NCBI GenBank assembly: GCA_020438395.1
Contig: JAGQUR010000087.1
Span: forward strand, 1-42,335
DNA length: 42,335 nt
Reading direction: 5' to 3'
Source: Solirubrobacterales bacterium
GTDB taxonomy: Bacteria; Actinomycetota; Thermoleophilia; Solirubrobacterales; 70-9
A program made the translations under genes and the position numbers. Below are positions 24,235 to 33,233 of this stretch, piece after piece; positions within the stretch are counted from its first letter, which is position 1; each line of letters starts with the position of its first letter. The notes beneath the pieces were generated by a model. The model worked only from the letters and a program-made list of their open reading frames with translations, made no database searches and was not told the origin of the DNA.

Positions 24235-25464
24235 TCAGGGGTGCTTCGCGCCGGCCAGTTCGTTTCTGACCATCGGGAGGCCGGCCGAAAGCGGGGCCTT
24301 GAGCGGTGCCGATGAGGCCGAGGCGCCAGCGGAGCGGCTGCGGCGTTTTGCGGCCGACCACCGGACCCGGACCGGCCGGACCCGCATGATGTAGTTCCAG
24401 GTGCGGGTTCCGACCACGCCGTCCGCCTTCAGACCCCGCCTCGCCTGGAACTTGCGCACGGCCCTGTAAGTGACGTTCGAGAAGATGCCGGTCGGCTCCA
24501 TCGAATAGCCGGCCGCGATCAGATGCTGCTGCAGCCAGACCACCTGGTCTCCACGATCGCCCTTCTTGAGGGTGACATGGCCGGCGTAGGCCCGGTACCC
24601 GGGGATCCGGGCGACCCGCTTCGAGAGGGCTGACCATTCGGCGGAATTGGTCTCCTGCCAGGACCACCAGCTCGGTGCCGTCCCGTAATTGAGCATGAAC
24701 CGGCGGAAGGCGAGGAGCTCCCGGCTGCCGGGGTTCTCGTAGGTCTGGCCGACCGGATAGATCCGCCGCTTGTAAACGCTGTTCTGCTCCCAGGTGATCT
24801 CCAGCGAGGCCCGGACCGAGTCACCGATCGTGTGCCAGTAGACCTGCGGCACATTCGCGGTCGCGGCGCCGGGGCCCATGAAGACCGAATAGGGAAAGCC
24901 CGGGTGATAGTTCACATACGGGAACGAGGAGAGGCCGATCGGAAACCTGCTGCCAACCAGGGCACGCAGCCTGCGGATGTACCAGTCGGCCGACGCATAG
25001 CGGCCCTCGTACTCGGCTTCCGCGTCGATCACGAAGCAGTCCGCCCCGCGCCGCTTGGCGGCGGCGGAAATCTTCGCCTCGGCGATCGGCCGCCTGCCGT
25101 AGACGTACTGCCAGCCGCATACCTTGAGGCCCGCCTTGTGGAAGCGGCGGATGACCGGCTTGTTGAACTGGCTCCAGGCATCGGTGCCATCCCCGGACTT
25201 GATGTAGAGCGTGCCGATCTTCGCCCGCCTGGCCTGCTTGATGATCGAGCCGAGGTTCCCCCGGTTGGAAGAGTCGATGTACCAGATCCACATTCCCGCC
25301 CGGGCAAAGGGGTTGGCGACTCCCCGCTTCGGGGCAGAGGGAACCGTCAGGCCGGCCTCGGCCCTGGGAATCTGCGACTGGATTGCGATGAAAAGGACCG
25401 GAAGCAGCAGGGCGAGCAGCCCGATGCGCCGGGGGAAAGTCGATGTCATCAGTTTCTGGAACAC
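24235..25464 (-). CDS. Exported protein with TIM-barrel-like domain and peptidoglycan-binding domain
   Basis: A 409-residue protein with an N-terminal signal peptide (RRIGLLALLLPVLFIAIQSQ, cleavage near AEAG). Residues about 50-290 look like a glycoside-hydrolase-type barrel: GMWIWYIDSSNRGNLGSII at the start and CFVIDAEAEYEG (about 145-156) with an acidic pair where GH25-like enzymes keep theirs. Residues about 300-355 (LKKGDRGDQVVWLQQHLIAA...FQARRGLKADGVVGTRTWNY) form a PG_binding_1 domain. The tail is Ser/Ala/Arg-rich. A cell-wall role is likely; hydrolase activity is not proven. The start is uncertain: GTG 25464 or ATG 25449 (MTSTFPRR), neither with a good ribosome site. Confidence 0.8.
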   Translation of the reverse strand: MFQKLMTSTFPRRIGLLALLLPVLFIAIQSQIPRAEAGLTVPSAPKRGVANPFARAGMWIWYIDSSNRGNLGSIIKQARRAKIGTLYIKSGDGTDAWSQFNKPVIRRFHKAGLKVCGWQYVYGRRPIAEAKISAAAKRRGADCFVIDAEAEYEGRYASADWYIRRLRALVGSRFPIGLSSFPYVNYHPGFPYSVFMGPGAATANVPQVYWHTIGDSVRASLEITWEQNSVYKRRIYPVGQTYENPGSRELLAFRRFMLNYGTAPSWWSWQETNSAEWSALSKRVARIPGYRAYAGHVTLKKGDRGDQVVWLQQHLIAAGYSMEPTGIFSNVTYRAVRKFQARRGLKADGVVGTRTWNYIMRVRPVRVRWSAAKRRSRSAGASASSAPLKAPLSAGLPMVRNELAGAKHP

Positions 25465-25620
25465 CTCTCGGCTCGAATTGGTGCGGATTCAGCCTCGCAG
25501 GAGATACCCGCCCGAACCGCGATCAACCGGCCGGGAGCAAGCTTTCTTTCAATTCCGGCCCTTGCCCTGTTAGCCTGCGGGGCAGGGAGAAGTTCAATTT
25601 CTGTTTGGGAGGAATCAAGG

Positions 25621-28089
25621 ATGCGTCGTTACGCCGTTCTGCTGGTCGCTCTGATTGCCGGAGCCGTTCTCACTGGCGGAGTCAGCCCGGCCTCGGGCAA
25701 GAAGCCGAAAACCGTCAAGCCGACGGTCAAGGTCGTCAACCTCAAGGCAAGCCAGCTGGCCCGCGGCAAGGTGAAGGTCCTGGTCAAGGCGAACCGGAAG
25801 GCAAAGGTGCGGCTCTCGGCCACGACGTACACCTTCGATACCGGCAACAAGCCGCTGTTCAAGTCGCGCACGGTCAAGCTGGGCAAGAAGAAGAGCCGGG
25901 TCGTGACCATCAAGCTGAATCCGGCCGTCAAGTCCGGCATGAGCAGCTGTCAGCTCCGCAAGCTCACGCTCAAGGCCCGCAATGGCAAGCGCAAGTCAAG
26001 CCGCACCCAGACCGTGGTCCGGGATCAGTCCGACTGCAAGCTCCAGCCTGTTGATCTGAGCCGGGCCGAGGACTGCGACTTCATCGCCGAACCGAAGGAA
26101 GGCCTGTGCATGCTGCCTTTCCCGGACGACTACTACACGGTGAAGGACTCCTCCAGCCCGACCGGCAAGCGGATCCACTTCACCGACGCGGCGATGCCCC
26201 GCAACAAGAACGACATTCCGGTCAAGGCTTCCAATTACGACCCGTCCGATGGCTTCAGCCAGGGCCAGGGCATCGTGGTGAAGATTCCCGGGATCGAATC
26301 GCAGGAGGCGGTCGATGCGAACGGCTTCGTACCGATCAACCACATCGGCGACTACGCCGAGCCGGACCAGAAGGCGGTCGTGATCAATGCCGACACCGGA
26401 GAGCGGCATCCGATCTGGGTCAACATTGACGCCAACGCCCTGCAGGACTCGGATCGTGCCCTGGAGATCAAGCCGGCCGTGAACTTCGACGAGAAGGGCC
26501 ACTACATCGTCGCCCTGCGCAATCTCGTCGACGAGGACGGAAACGCGCTCGCAGCTCCGAACGCCTTCCGCTACTACCGGGACCAGGTCAAGTCCGGTGA
26601 GCCGGAGATCGAAAGTCGTAGGGCCCACTTCGAGACGATCTTCAAGGATCTGAAGAAGGCAGGCATCAAGCGCAGCAGTCTCTACCTGGCCTGGGATTTC
26701 ACCACGGCCAGCAACGAAAACAACTACAAGCGCGTCCTGAGCATGCGTGACCGGGCCTTCGCGGAGCTCGGTGACACCACCATGGGCGACCAGATCGTCC
26801 AGGGTGACGCCCCGGACTTCCACATCGATTCGGTGGTCAATTACACCGAGGGGCAGAACTCGCAGATCGCCCGCAAGGTCACCGGGACCTTCGAGGTGCC
26901 CTGCTTCCTTTCCCCGAGCTGCGTCCCGGGCAGCACCATGGAACTCGACTCCAACGGGCTGCCAACCGAGCACGGGACCTACACCGCAAACATGGTCTGT
27001 GTCATCCCGCGCGTAGGCCTCGACGGACCGGACCCGGTCAAGACCAGGCCGATGGTCTTCGGCCACGGCCTGTTCGGAGACGCCACCGGTGTTGACGGCG
27101 GCCCCAACCCGCCGCTCGCCCAGCACGGCATAACCATCTGCGCCACCGACGAGATCGGCATGTCCTCGAGCGATGTGGCGCAGGTGTCAATCCAGGCCCT
27201 GCCGGACCTGTCCAAGTTCCCCGTGCTCGCCGACCGGCTGGCCCAGGCAATTCTCAACGAGCTGTACCTGGCCCGCCTCATGTACCACCCGGACGGACTC
27301 GGCTCGGTCCCGGCCTTCCAGGACGGTGACGGCTACGTCCCGGGCGATTCGGTTATCAAGACCGACCACGTCTATTACATGGGCGCCAGCCAGGGCGGAA
27401 TCCTCGGCGGTGCGCTGACCGCGGTCTCACCGGACTTCGTCCAGTCCTCGCTGCTGGTCGGGGCGATGAACTACTCGATCATGCTGCCCCGCTCGATCGA
27501 CTTCGACATCTACGGCGGGATCCTCTACTCGTTCTACAAGAACGACCTGGAACACCCGCTGCTCTTCCAACTGATGCAGATGCTCTGGGACCGCAGCGAG
27601 CCGAACGGCTTCGCCCATGTGATGACGGACAACCCGCCGCCGAACACACCGGAACACCGCGTGACCCTGCAGATCGCGCTCGGTGATCATCAGGTGTCCA
27701 ACTACGCCTCCGAGGTGATGGCCCGGACCCTGGGCATGAAGACGAATCCGGTACCGATCGACGACGGACGCTGGCCCGACTACGACGCGCTCTGGAACGT
27801 GCCGCGTCTGGCCGCCAGCGACTTCCCGTACCACGGCAACAACATCATCTATTTCGACGGCGGACCGCCCCGGCCCGATCCGAACAACCCGTCGAAGACG
27901 ATCGGAACCGACCCGGCACCGTTCGCAAACGTCCCGAACCGGGTCGCCCAGGATCCGCACGGAGCCCCCGGCGGAGCAAGCGTGGCGGTCGCCCTGACCT
28001 CGTCGTTCCTGCAGCCGAACGGCTACATCGACGACGTCTGCTCGCCGCATGCCTGCTACGGCGACGCCTGGGACGGCAGCCTGCCGTAA
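25621..28089 (+). CDS. Large secreted alpha/beta-hydrolase-like protein
   Basis: An 822-residue exported protein with signal peptide MRRYAVLLVALIAGAVLTGG, cleaved near ASGKK. Residues about 25-135 form a lysine-rich beta module with two Cys. The remainder contains GHGLFGDATG (about 481-490), an oxyanion-type loop, and the nucleophile elbow MGASQGG with Ser590. ALGDHQVSNYASEVM (about 680-694) is a plausible site for the catalytic His. This suggests a secreted esterase or lipase; the large region 140-470 is not assignable by eye. The ATG at 25621 has a GGGAGG ribosome site, and I prefer it to the much longer upstream open frame, which overlaps the divergent gene. The hairpin at 28119-28153 follows. 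Confidence 0.8.
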   Translation: MRRYAVLLVALIAGAVLTGGVSPASGKKPKTVKPTVKVVNLKASQLARGKVKVLVKANRKAKVRLSATTYTFDTGNKPLFKSRTVKLGKKKSRVVTIKLNPAVKSGMSSCQLRKLTLKARNGKRKSSRTQTVVRDQSDCKLQPVDLSRAEDCDFIAEPKEGLCMLPFPDDYYTVKDSSSPTGKRIHFTDAAMPRNKNDIPVKASNYDPSDGFSQGQGIVVKIPGIESQEAVDANGFVPINHIGDYAEPDQKAVVINADTGERHPIWVNIDANALQDSDRALEIKPAVNFDEKGHYIVALRNLVDEDGNALAAPNAFRYYRDQVKSGEPEIESRRAHFETIFKDLKKAGIKRSSLYLAWDFTTASNENNYKRVLSMRDRAFAELGDTTMGDQIVQGDAPDFHIDSVVNYTEGQNSQIARKVTGTFEVPCFLSPSCVPGSTMELDSNGLPTEHGTYTANMVCVIPRVGLDGPDPVKTRPMVFGHGLFGDATGVDGGPNPPLAQHGITICATDEIGMSSSDVAQVSIQALPDLSKFPVLADRLAQAILNELYLARLMYHPDGLGSVPAFQDGDGYVPGDSVIKTDHVYYMGASQGGILGGALTAVSPDFVQSSLLVGAMNYSIMLPRSIDFDIYGGILYSFYKNDLEHPLLFQLMQMLWDRSEPNGFAHVMTDNPPPNTPEHRVTLQIALGDHQVSNYASEVMARTLGMKTNPVPIDDGRWPDYDALWNVPRLAASDFPYHGNNIIYFDGGPPRPDPNNPSKTIGTDPAPFANVPNRVAQDPHGAPGGASVAVALTSSFLQPNGYIDDVCSPHACYGDAWDGSLP

Positions 28090-28118
28090 GCCCCTGCAGC
28101 CGGTCGCGGTTCAACGAG

Positions 28119-28153
28119 ATCCGGAGAGTGGCCCCGGCGGCCGCTTTCCGGAT
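28119..28153. terminator. Hairpin between convergent genes, probable terminator
   Basis: A 15-base stem (28119-28133 with 28139-28153) has only two G-U pairs and no mismatch, with a 5-base loop. TTTCGCGCTTTTCC follows on the plus strand. It separates the hydrolase gene from the convergent deacetylase gene. Confidence 0.6.
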
Positions 28154-28185
28154 TTCGCGCTTTTCCGGGCGACGATCCGGGACCG

Positions 28186-29421
28186 TCAGGGCACCGGGCG
28201 GTAGATCATCCGGTTGCCCAGCAACTGGGAAACCGTGACCAGCCTGTAGCCGCGCGCCCGCAGGCCGCTGATCGCGCCGGAGAGTGCGTCCACGGTGCCC
28301 TGCCGCGGTCCGCCCCCGTCGTGCATGAGGACGATCGAGCCGGGCCGCACGTTGCCCAGGATGGTCGACCTGATCGCCGAGGAGCCGGGCAGCTTCCAGT
28401 CGTTGGTGTCGACGTCCCAGTTGATCACCTTCATCCGTTCGGCCCGGGCCGATGCCTTGAGCGAGGAGTTGACCGCGCCATAGGGCGGGCGGAAGAGGCA
28501 GGGCCGGAAATGGGTGACCTGGCTGATGGTTCGGTTCGCATGCCGGAGGTTGGAACTGCTGGGGAGCAGGTCATGGTCGTAGCTGTGGTTGCCGATCTCG
28601 TGGCCGAGGGCCAGCGCCCGGCGGGCAAAAGTCTTGTAGCGGGCAACCTGCTGGCCGAGCATGAAGAAGGTAGCGCTCGCCTTCTTCCGTTTAAGGATGT
28701 GAAGGACCTTCGGCGTGTAGTCGCTGGGGCCATCGTCGAAGGTCAGCGCAACCCGCTTGCGGCCCCGCGGACCGTGAGTCACGAACTCGCCGTTGCCGCC
28801 GGTGCAGCCGACCACGCGGACCGGCCGCAGGTCATAGACGGCGCGGCGCTTCGGCGGGAAGAAGGAGAGGCATTCGCCGATCGGCCTGGCGTCCGGCCCG
28901 GACTGGGGGCATCGACCGGAATGATTGGCGATCCTCCACGCGTACTTGCCGGACGGCAACCCGGCCGCACGGGGATCGAAGGTGGCGACGAGCCTGTACG
29001 GAGTTGCCTTCTTGACTTCGGCACGGATCACCTTGCTGGACCGGACCCGGCCGGTGTCGGAAGTGCGGGAGACACCGAGCACGCTGTAGGTCCGGGTCGG
29101 GCCACCGAGGCAGATCCGCACGAAGCTCGTGCCGCCGCGGGGATTCATCTGCAGGCAGAGGTAGCGGTGGTTGCCGCCCATGAAGTCGGGTCGCCGGTCG
29201 AGCTTTCCCATGTTCACCTTCTGGCTGGTCCTGATCTGGACGATCAGGGACTTCCCCTTCTGGCTCAGACGGCCCGACTGGATCGGGTTCTGGTCAGCAC
29301 TGCTCGCATGGGAGGGGATCAGGACCGCGAGGCTTGCGATGAGAAGAAAAAAGGCGAGCAGGGCAAGCTGCTGGCGAAGCCGGATGCCCGACCGAAGTGT
29401 TCCTGTCGACCGGATCAACAT
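28186..29421 (-). CDS. Exported polysaccharide deacetylase family protein
   Basis: A 411-residue protein with an N-terminal membrane/signal segment (LRQQLALLAFFLLIASLAVL, then IPSHASSADQ). Residues about 40-190 are an unassigned beta-rich region with several Cys. The C-terminal NodB domain (about 220-405) has motif 1 ALTFDDGPSDYT, the metal-binding HEIGNHSYDHD, and motif 3 FRPPYGAVN, so the catalytic and metal sites are present. Such enzymes de-N-acetylate peptidoglycan or other polysaccharides outside the cell. Start choice: ATG 29421 lies 7 bases after a TATACT -10; the neighbouring ATG 29424 (gap 4) and a longer frame are less likely. Confidence 0.87.
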   Translation of the reverse strand: MLIRSTGTLRSGIRLRQQLALLAFFLLIASLAVLIPSHASSADQNPIQSGRLSQKGKSLIVQIRTSQKVNMGKLDRRPDFMGGNHRYLCLQMNPRGGTSFVRICLGGPTRTYSVLGVSRTSDTGRVRSSKVIRAEVKKATPYRLVATFDPRAAGLPSGKYAWRIANHSGRCPQSGPDARPIGECLSFFPPKRRAVYDLRPVRVVGCTGGNGEFVTHGPRGRKRVALTFDDGPSDYTPKVLHILKRKKASATFFMLGQQVARYKTFARRALALGHEIGNHSYDHDLLPSSSNLRHANRTISQVTHFRPCLFRPPYGAVNSSLKASARAERMKVINWDVDTNDWKLPGSSAIRSTILGNVRPGSIVLMHDGGGPRQGTVDALSGAISGLRARGYRLVTVSQLLGNRMIYRPVP

Positions 29422-29428
29422 CATTTCC

Positions 29429-29438
29429 AGTATAGGCT
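29429..29438. promoter_or_regulatory. Overlapping -10 elements of a bidirectional promoter
   Basis: TATACT on the minus strand (29434-29429) serves the deacetylase gene, leaderless at 29421. TAGGCT on the plus strand (29433-29438) could serve the small membrane-protein gene, with a leader of about 30 bases. The two hexamers share two bases, the arrangement described for symmetrical bidirectional bacterial promoters. Confidence 0.45.
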
Positions 29439-29474
29439 CCGTCCCGGTCCGGACCATTTCCGGAAAGGCCCCCT

Positions 29475-29798
29475 ATGAACGTTTCCACAGCTCTCAAGTC
29501 AGGACTCGTGATGTTCGCCCTCGTGGCGGTGCTCGCCGTCCTCCTTGCGATCCTCCTTCCGAAGTCCTTTTTCGAGGACTGGGGCTGGATCTCCGGACCC
29601 GCGGCGCTGTTCCTCTGTGCCTTCGGAACCGCCCGGATCCTCGGCCTTCCCGCCGGCCGAACCCTGCTCGGCGTGATCATCGCCGGCATCCCGGGACTGA
29701 TCGGCGTCCTGGTCGGGGTTCACTGGCTCGGGACCCTGCTGGCAGTGATCACCTTCGCGGTCTGGTGCGGTTACGGCCCGGAACCGCGCCGCGCCTGA
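29475..29798 (+). CDS. Small membrane protein of unknown function
   Basis: A 107-residue protein with four predicted membrane segments (about 10-28, 40-57, 62-80 and 82-98) and a short basic C-terminal tail (YGPEPRRA). Gly-rich segments such as GVIIAGIPGLIGVLVGVHWL suggest close helix packing. The ATG at 29475 has GGAAAGG at an 8-base spacing. It is divergent from the deacetylase and ends one base before the stop of the convergent EEP-fold gene. No family is recognised. Confidence 0.72.
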   Translation: MNVSTALKSGLVMFALVAVLAVLLAILLPKSFFEDWGWISGPAALFLCAFGTARILGLPAGRTLLGVIIAGIPGLIGVLVGVHWLGTLLAVITFAVWCGYGPEPRRA

Positions 29799-29799
29799 A

Positions 29800-30813
29800 T
29801 CAGGTCTCTCCCGCCGCGGATCCGTTCTCTCCCGCCACAGGCGGCAGAAGGATCTCGGTGAAGATCGCCTTGTGGTCCGACCCGGGGATCTTCACCACGT
29901 CGTACTGCGAAAAGGCGATTCCCTTCTCGGCGAGCACGTGGTCGATCGTGACCGGCGGCGGAAACTGGATCGTCGAAGGCCAGGTCGGCGCAAGGCCGTC
30001 GCCGATCACTTCCGCCGCATCACGGTAGCCCGTGTCGATCACGTTCCGGAGGTTCGCGTGATCGAGGGTCGCATTGAAATCGCCGGCCAAGACGATCGGA
30101 ATCCCGGCGCTGAAGGCCGGCGGGAAGACGCCGTAGTCACGCTCCCACAGTCCCATGTCCGAACGGTGGATCGGGGCGGTCGGGTGGGCCGAAACCACTT
30201 CGATCGGGATCGAGTCCGGCACCCGCACATCGGCTCTCGGCTGTTCCTTTACCGGGAGAGATTCGCGACGAATCAGCGGCCAGCGGGACCAGATTCCGTT
30301 TCCGTACTTCTCGCTGAAGCTCATCACCTGATGCGGATACGAGGAACCGAGTCCGGCCCGGTTCAGCTCCCGGGCCTTCTTCCTGGTCAGCTCCTGCAGG
30401 AAGATCAGGTCGACTTCCCGCCTGGCCGCTTCCTCGACCACCGCCCGCGTTTCGGCTTTCGACTTGGCCAGGTTGAAGGTCAGGATGCGGACCGGCCGCG
30501 CGCCGGGCATCGATTCCGGGCCACCGATCGCGCGGGGCAGCACCGCCAGCGCCAGTGCGATGACCGCAATGGCGAGGAAGCCGGCCGCGAGCCAGCGCCG
30601 GCACAGCACCACGACCAGGAGCGCCAGCAGGGAGAGCATCAGCACATACGGCGTGTAGGCGACCATCTGCACCAGCGGGTAACCCCGTTCGAGGCCCCCG
30701 ATCCGCAGGATTGCCCAGAGCATGAAGAATCCGGCCAGCGTCCAGCAGATCGCGGATACCCATCTCCGCCGGGACCTCTCCCGCGCTGCTCCCTGTCCGC
30801 CGCCTTCTTCCAA
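29800..30813 (-). CDS. Membrane-anchored endonuclease/exonuclease/phosphatase-fold protein
   Basis: A 337-residue protein with three N-terminal membrane segments (about 18-34, 41-64 and 70-90). The EEP domain lies at about 105-325: RILTFNLAKSK, LIFLQELT (metal-binding Glu), VLAGDFNATLDH (Asp/Asn catalytic pair), TIDHVLAEKG and GSDHKAIFTEI (catalytic Asp-His). All key motifs are present. The layout matches the actinobacterial YafD-like group of membrane-anchored EEP proteins, which face outward; the substrate could be nucleic acid, phospholipid or phosphosugar. The start is TTG at 30813, lying 7 bases after GATAAT, consistent with leaderless expression. Confidence 0.85.
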   Translation of the reverse strand: MEEGGGQGAARERSRRRWVSAICWTLAGFFMLWAILRIGGLERGYPLVQMVAYTPYVLMLSLLALLVVVLCRRWLAAGFLAIAVIALALAVLPRAIGGPESMPGARPVRILTFNLAKSKAETRAVVEEAARREVDLIFLQELTRKKARELNRAGLGSSYPHQVMSFSEKYGNGIWSRWPLIRRESLPVKEQPRADVRVPDSIPIEVVSAHPTAPIHRSDMGLWERDYGVFPPAFSAGIPIVLAGDFNATLDHANLRNVIDTGYRDAAEVIGDGLAPTWPSTIQFPPPVTIDHVLAEKGIAFSQYDVVKIPGSDHKAIFTEILLPPVAGENGSAAGET

Positions 30814-30820
30814 GCCGGGG

Positions 30821-30826
30821 ATTATC
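30821..30826 (-). promoter_or_regulatory. Possible -10 element, leaderless TTG start
   Basis: On the minus strand GATAAT ends 7 bases before the TTG at 30813. It differs from consensus at the first base, so support is weaker than for the TAGnnT sites. Confidence 0.3.
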
Positions 30827-30868
30827 CATCCCCGCCTGGGAACTCATGTGAACCGCTCGGGTCCTGGT

Positions 30869-32695
30869 CTATTTCTTGACGTTGACCGTCTTCTTGACGG
30901 TCTTGCCTCCGGCGTTATCCGAGGTCACCTTGAAGCTGACCTTGGGCTTTCCGGACTTCTTGAACTTGATCTTCAGCTTGATCGTCCCCGTTGAACCGGA
31001 GGCGACCGCTCCCAGACCCTTGCTGGCGCTGACTCCCTTGCCAGTCGCCTTGACACCGACCCCGGTCGCCTTCGAGTTGCCGTTGTTGGCGATCTTGATT
31101 GTGTAGGTGGCGCTCTTGCCCTTTCTCGAGCTGGAGGGTCCGCTGACCGTCACCTTGTTGATCGATGCGTATTTGCCAGCGGGGCCAGTCGGGCCCTGTG
31201 GACCCGAAGCCCCGGTCGGGCCCTGCGGCAGGGAGCCTCCGGTTCCGACCAGAGCCACGACCGGATTCGATTCACCGTTCGTGAGAACCGTGAGGCTCGC
31301 CGCTCTGACTCCGGATACCTTTGGGCTGAAGAAGACCCGGGCGACGCATTGATCTCCCTCGAAGAGAACTCCTCGGCAGTTATCGCCTCCGATGAAGAAG
31401 TCCTGCGGCTGGGGGCCTCCGAAACTGAATCCATGGACCGACATCGGGGCAACACCGTTGTTTTCTATTGGAAGCAGTTCCGGGGGGCTCACCAGGCCCG
31501 CCGGTATCGGGGTGGGATTGCCGAAAACCAGCGGTCCCGGTCCAGCGGAAGGATCGGGCGCGTTGATCAGCACCTCGGCCACGTTTGCGGAACCGGCCGC
31601 TCCGACTATGTCCTTCGCTCCATCCTGATTGAGGTCGGCCACGGCCACGGCGTAGGTAGTGGCCAGATCCAGGCTGGTACCCGTCCCGAAAGTCCCGTTC
31701 CCCACACCCGGCAGGAGAGTACCTCCGGATGCGCTGGAGGTTCCCACTGCGATGTCCAGCGCGCCATCGTTGTCAAGGTCGCCGATCGCAACCGAGAGAG
31801 AGCTCGACGCCACCGCGTAGTCGGTCTTGGGCCCGAAGGTCCCGGGCCCCGTAGCAAGCAAGACGGATACAACTGAAGCGCCGGCGTTTGCGGTCACGAG
31901 GTCCGGCCTTCCATCACCGTTCAGATCCCCGACCGCCACGTCGTTGGGCGCGGTGCCGGTGGCGAAATCCGTTGCCGCACCGAAGGTCCCGACCCCGGTT
32001 CCGAGCAGCACCGAGACATTGTTGCCACCTCCGTTCGCGGTGACCAGGTCAAGAATTCCATCGTTATTGAAGTCCGCGGCCTCGATCGACCTGGAGTACG
32101 CACCAACCGTGTTGTTGACCGGGGCTCCGAAGGCGCCGGATAGATCGCCAGACATAGCCGAAACGTTCCCCGGACTCGTCCCGTTCGCTACTGCGAGGTC
32201 GAGGCTGGCACCGTTGTCGAAGTGAAACAGGGCCAGGGCCCTCGGGTCCGTCCCTGCCGGGTAGCTGGTCGCGGCCCCGAAGGATCCGGAACCGGTCCCG
32301 AGGAGGGTGGTGACGTCATCCGAGCCCAGGTTGGCGGTGACCAGGTCGAGGTTCTCATCACGGTTCAGGTCACCGACCACCAGTCCTTCGGGAGCGTCAC
32401 CGACCGGATAGTTCTCGGCAGGTTCCGTGAACCCCTGGTTCGAACCGAGTGCGACAGAAACCGAATCATCGACGGTGTTGGCGGTGACCAAGTCCTTGTA
32501 GCCGTCGCCATTGAGGTCGGCAATCTTCACGTCGGTCGGGAAGTTCTCAGTCAGAACGTACTGGGGGTACTTGAAAACAAGGTCGGCGTAAGCACTGGCC
32601 GGAATGATCAGGAAAGCCGCAAACCCCAGCCCCAACAGCCCCAGAATCCTGCGAACCGCCCCAGCCGCCCTTGGATCCTTCATGCGTCGTGCCAT
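30869..32695 (-). CDS. Secreted FG-GAP repeat protein
   Basis: A 608-residue exported protein with signal peptide (ILGLLGLGFAAFLIIPASAY, cleaved near AYADL). Residues about 45-385 carry around seven FG-GAP/VCBS-type blade repeats of the form 'VGDLNGDGRPDLVTAN...VSVLLGTGxGTFGAATDFAT', predicting a beta-propeller with Ca-binding DxNxDG loops. A choice-of-anchor-type Ig region (about 395-495) contains two Cys. Then comes a short collagen-like GPTG/GPQGPTGP stretch, and finally a lysine-rich DUF11-like module (about 515-608). It is likely a cell-surface or extracellular adhesion protein. The ATG at 32695 has GGGGGAC and GGAGG upstream. No partner is evident. Confidence 0.87.
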   Translation of the reverse strand: MARRMKDPRAAGAVRRILGLLGLGFAAFLIIPASAYADLVFKYPQYVLTENFPTDVKIADLNGDGYKDLVTANTVDDSVSVALGSNQGFTEPAENYPVGDAPEGLVVGDLNRDENLDLVTANLGSDDVTTLLGTGSGSFGAATSYPAGTDPRALALFHFDNGASLDLAVANGTSPGNVSAMSGDLSGAFGAPVNNTVGAYSRSIEAADFNNDGILDLVTANGGGNNVSVLLGTGVGTFGAATDFATGTAPNDVAVGDLNGDGRPDLVTANAGASVVSVLLATGPGTFGPKTDYAVASSSLSVAIGDLDNDGALDIAVGTSSASGGTLLPGVGNGTFGTGTSLDLATTYAVAVADLNQDGAKDIVGAAGSANVAEVLINAPDPSAGPGPLVFGNPTPIPAGLVSPPELLPIENNGVAPMSVHGFSFGGPQPQDFFIGGDNCRGVLFEGDQCVARVFFSPKVSGVRAASLTVLTNGESNPVVALVGTGGSLPQGPTGASGPQGPTGPAGKYASINKVTVSGPSSSRKGKSATYTIKIANNGNSKATGVGVKATGKGVSASKGLGAVASGSTGTIKLKIKFKKSGKPKVSFKVTSDNAGGKTVKKTVNVKK

Positions 32696-32771
32696 CTGTC
32701 CCCCATTCCTCCGGTGTGCCTGACTTGCCTCACCCTACCCGGGGCTTTCATGTCTGTCCAACGACCCGGCT

Positions 32772-33044
32772 CTACTTGCCGTTTCGCTCCCGGTGGCTGC
32801 AGCCGGGCCAGCAACAGGGTCGACGCATGCCCTCTTCCAGTTCCTCCCTGGTCCGGCGGATACGCCGCTCCCGGGTTTCCTGCTTCTTCGCATCTTCGAC
32901 CCAGCAGATGAACTCGTTCCGCGCCAGCGGGGTGATGTCCTTCCACGCTTCGAGCGCCACGTCACTGGTGACAAGCCCGGCCCGCAAATCGGCGGGCAGC
33001 TTGTGCACCACCCCACCGGGCAGTCTCTGGGTTTCGGCGCTCAT
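32772..33044 (-). CDS. YdeI/OmdA-like small protein
   Basis: A 90-residue protein. Residues about 15-75 match the C-terminal domain of YdeI-type ('bacteriocin-protection', OmdA) proteins: PADLRAGLVTSDVALEAWKD, followed by ITPLARNEFICWVEDAKKQE and TRERRIRRTREELEEGMRRP. The tail holds CCWPGC, three Cys in a metal-knuckle-like spacing. The biochemical role of the family is not settled. The ATG at 33044 follows a TACGAT -10 by 6 bases. Confidence 0.8.
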   Translation of the reverse strand: MSAETQRLPGGVVHKLPADLRAGLVTSDVALEAWKDITPLARNEFICWVEDAKKQETRERRIRRTREELEEGMRRPCCWPGCSHRERNGK

Positions 33045-33050
33045 ACCGAA

Positions 33051-33056
33051 ATCGTA
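33051..33056 (-). promoter_or_regulatory. -10 element, leaderless start of YdeI-like gene
   Basis: On the minus strand TACGAT ends 6 bases before the ATG at 33044, without a ribosome site. Confidence 0.45.
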
Positions 33057-33090
33057 CTTGGGCGCATCGATGGCCTGAAGACCGGAAAAA

Positions 33091-33163
33091 TGGGCGGTAC
33101 TGGGCTCGAACCAGTGACCCCCTGCGTGTAAAGCAGGTGCTCTTCCAACTGAGCTAACCGCCC
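33091..33163 (-). tRNA. tRNA-Val (TAC)
   Basis: A 73-base cloverleaf on the minus strand. The acceptor GGGCGGT pairs with ACCGCCC, the D-arm is GCTC...GAGC, the anticodon stem CCTGC/GCAGG encloses TTTACAC (anticodon TAC), and the T-arm is CTGGTTCGAGCCCAG. The discriminator is A, as in other Val tRNAs. CCA is not encoded. Confidence 0.95.
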
Positions 33164-33233
33164 CGGGGTTCGCCGACCGGGTTCAGGCTTGCGAACCGGG
33201 ATTGGGCATTATGCCCGGTCCATCCGGTTCGGG

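Noticed and set aside
24832..25620. Upstream extension of the secreted hydrolase frame
   Set aside because: The frame stays open for 263 more codons but runs antisense through the peptidoglycan-binding gene. The ribosome site and signal peptide place the true start at 25621.
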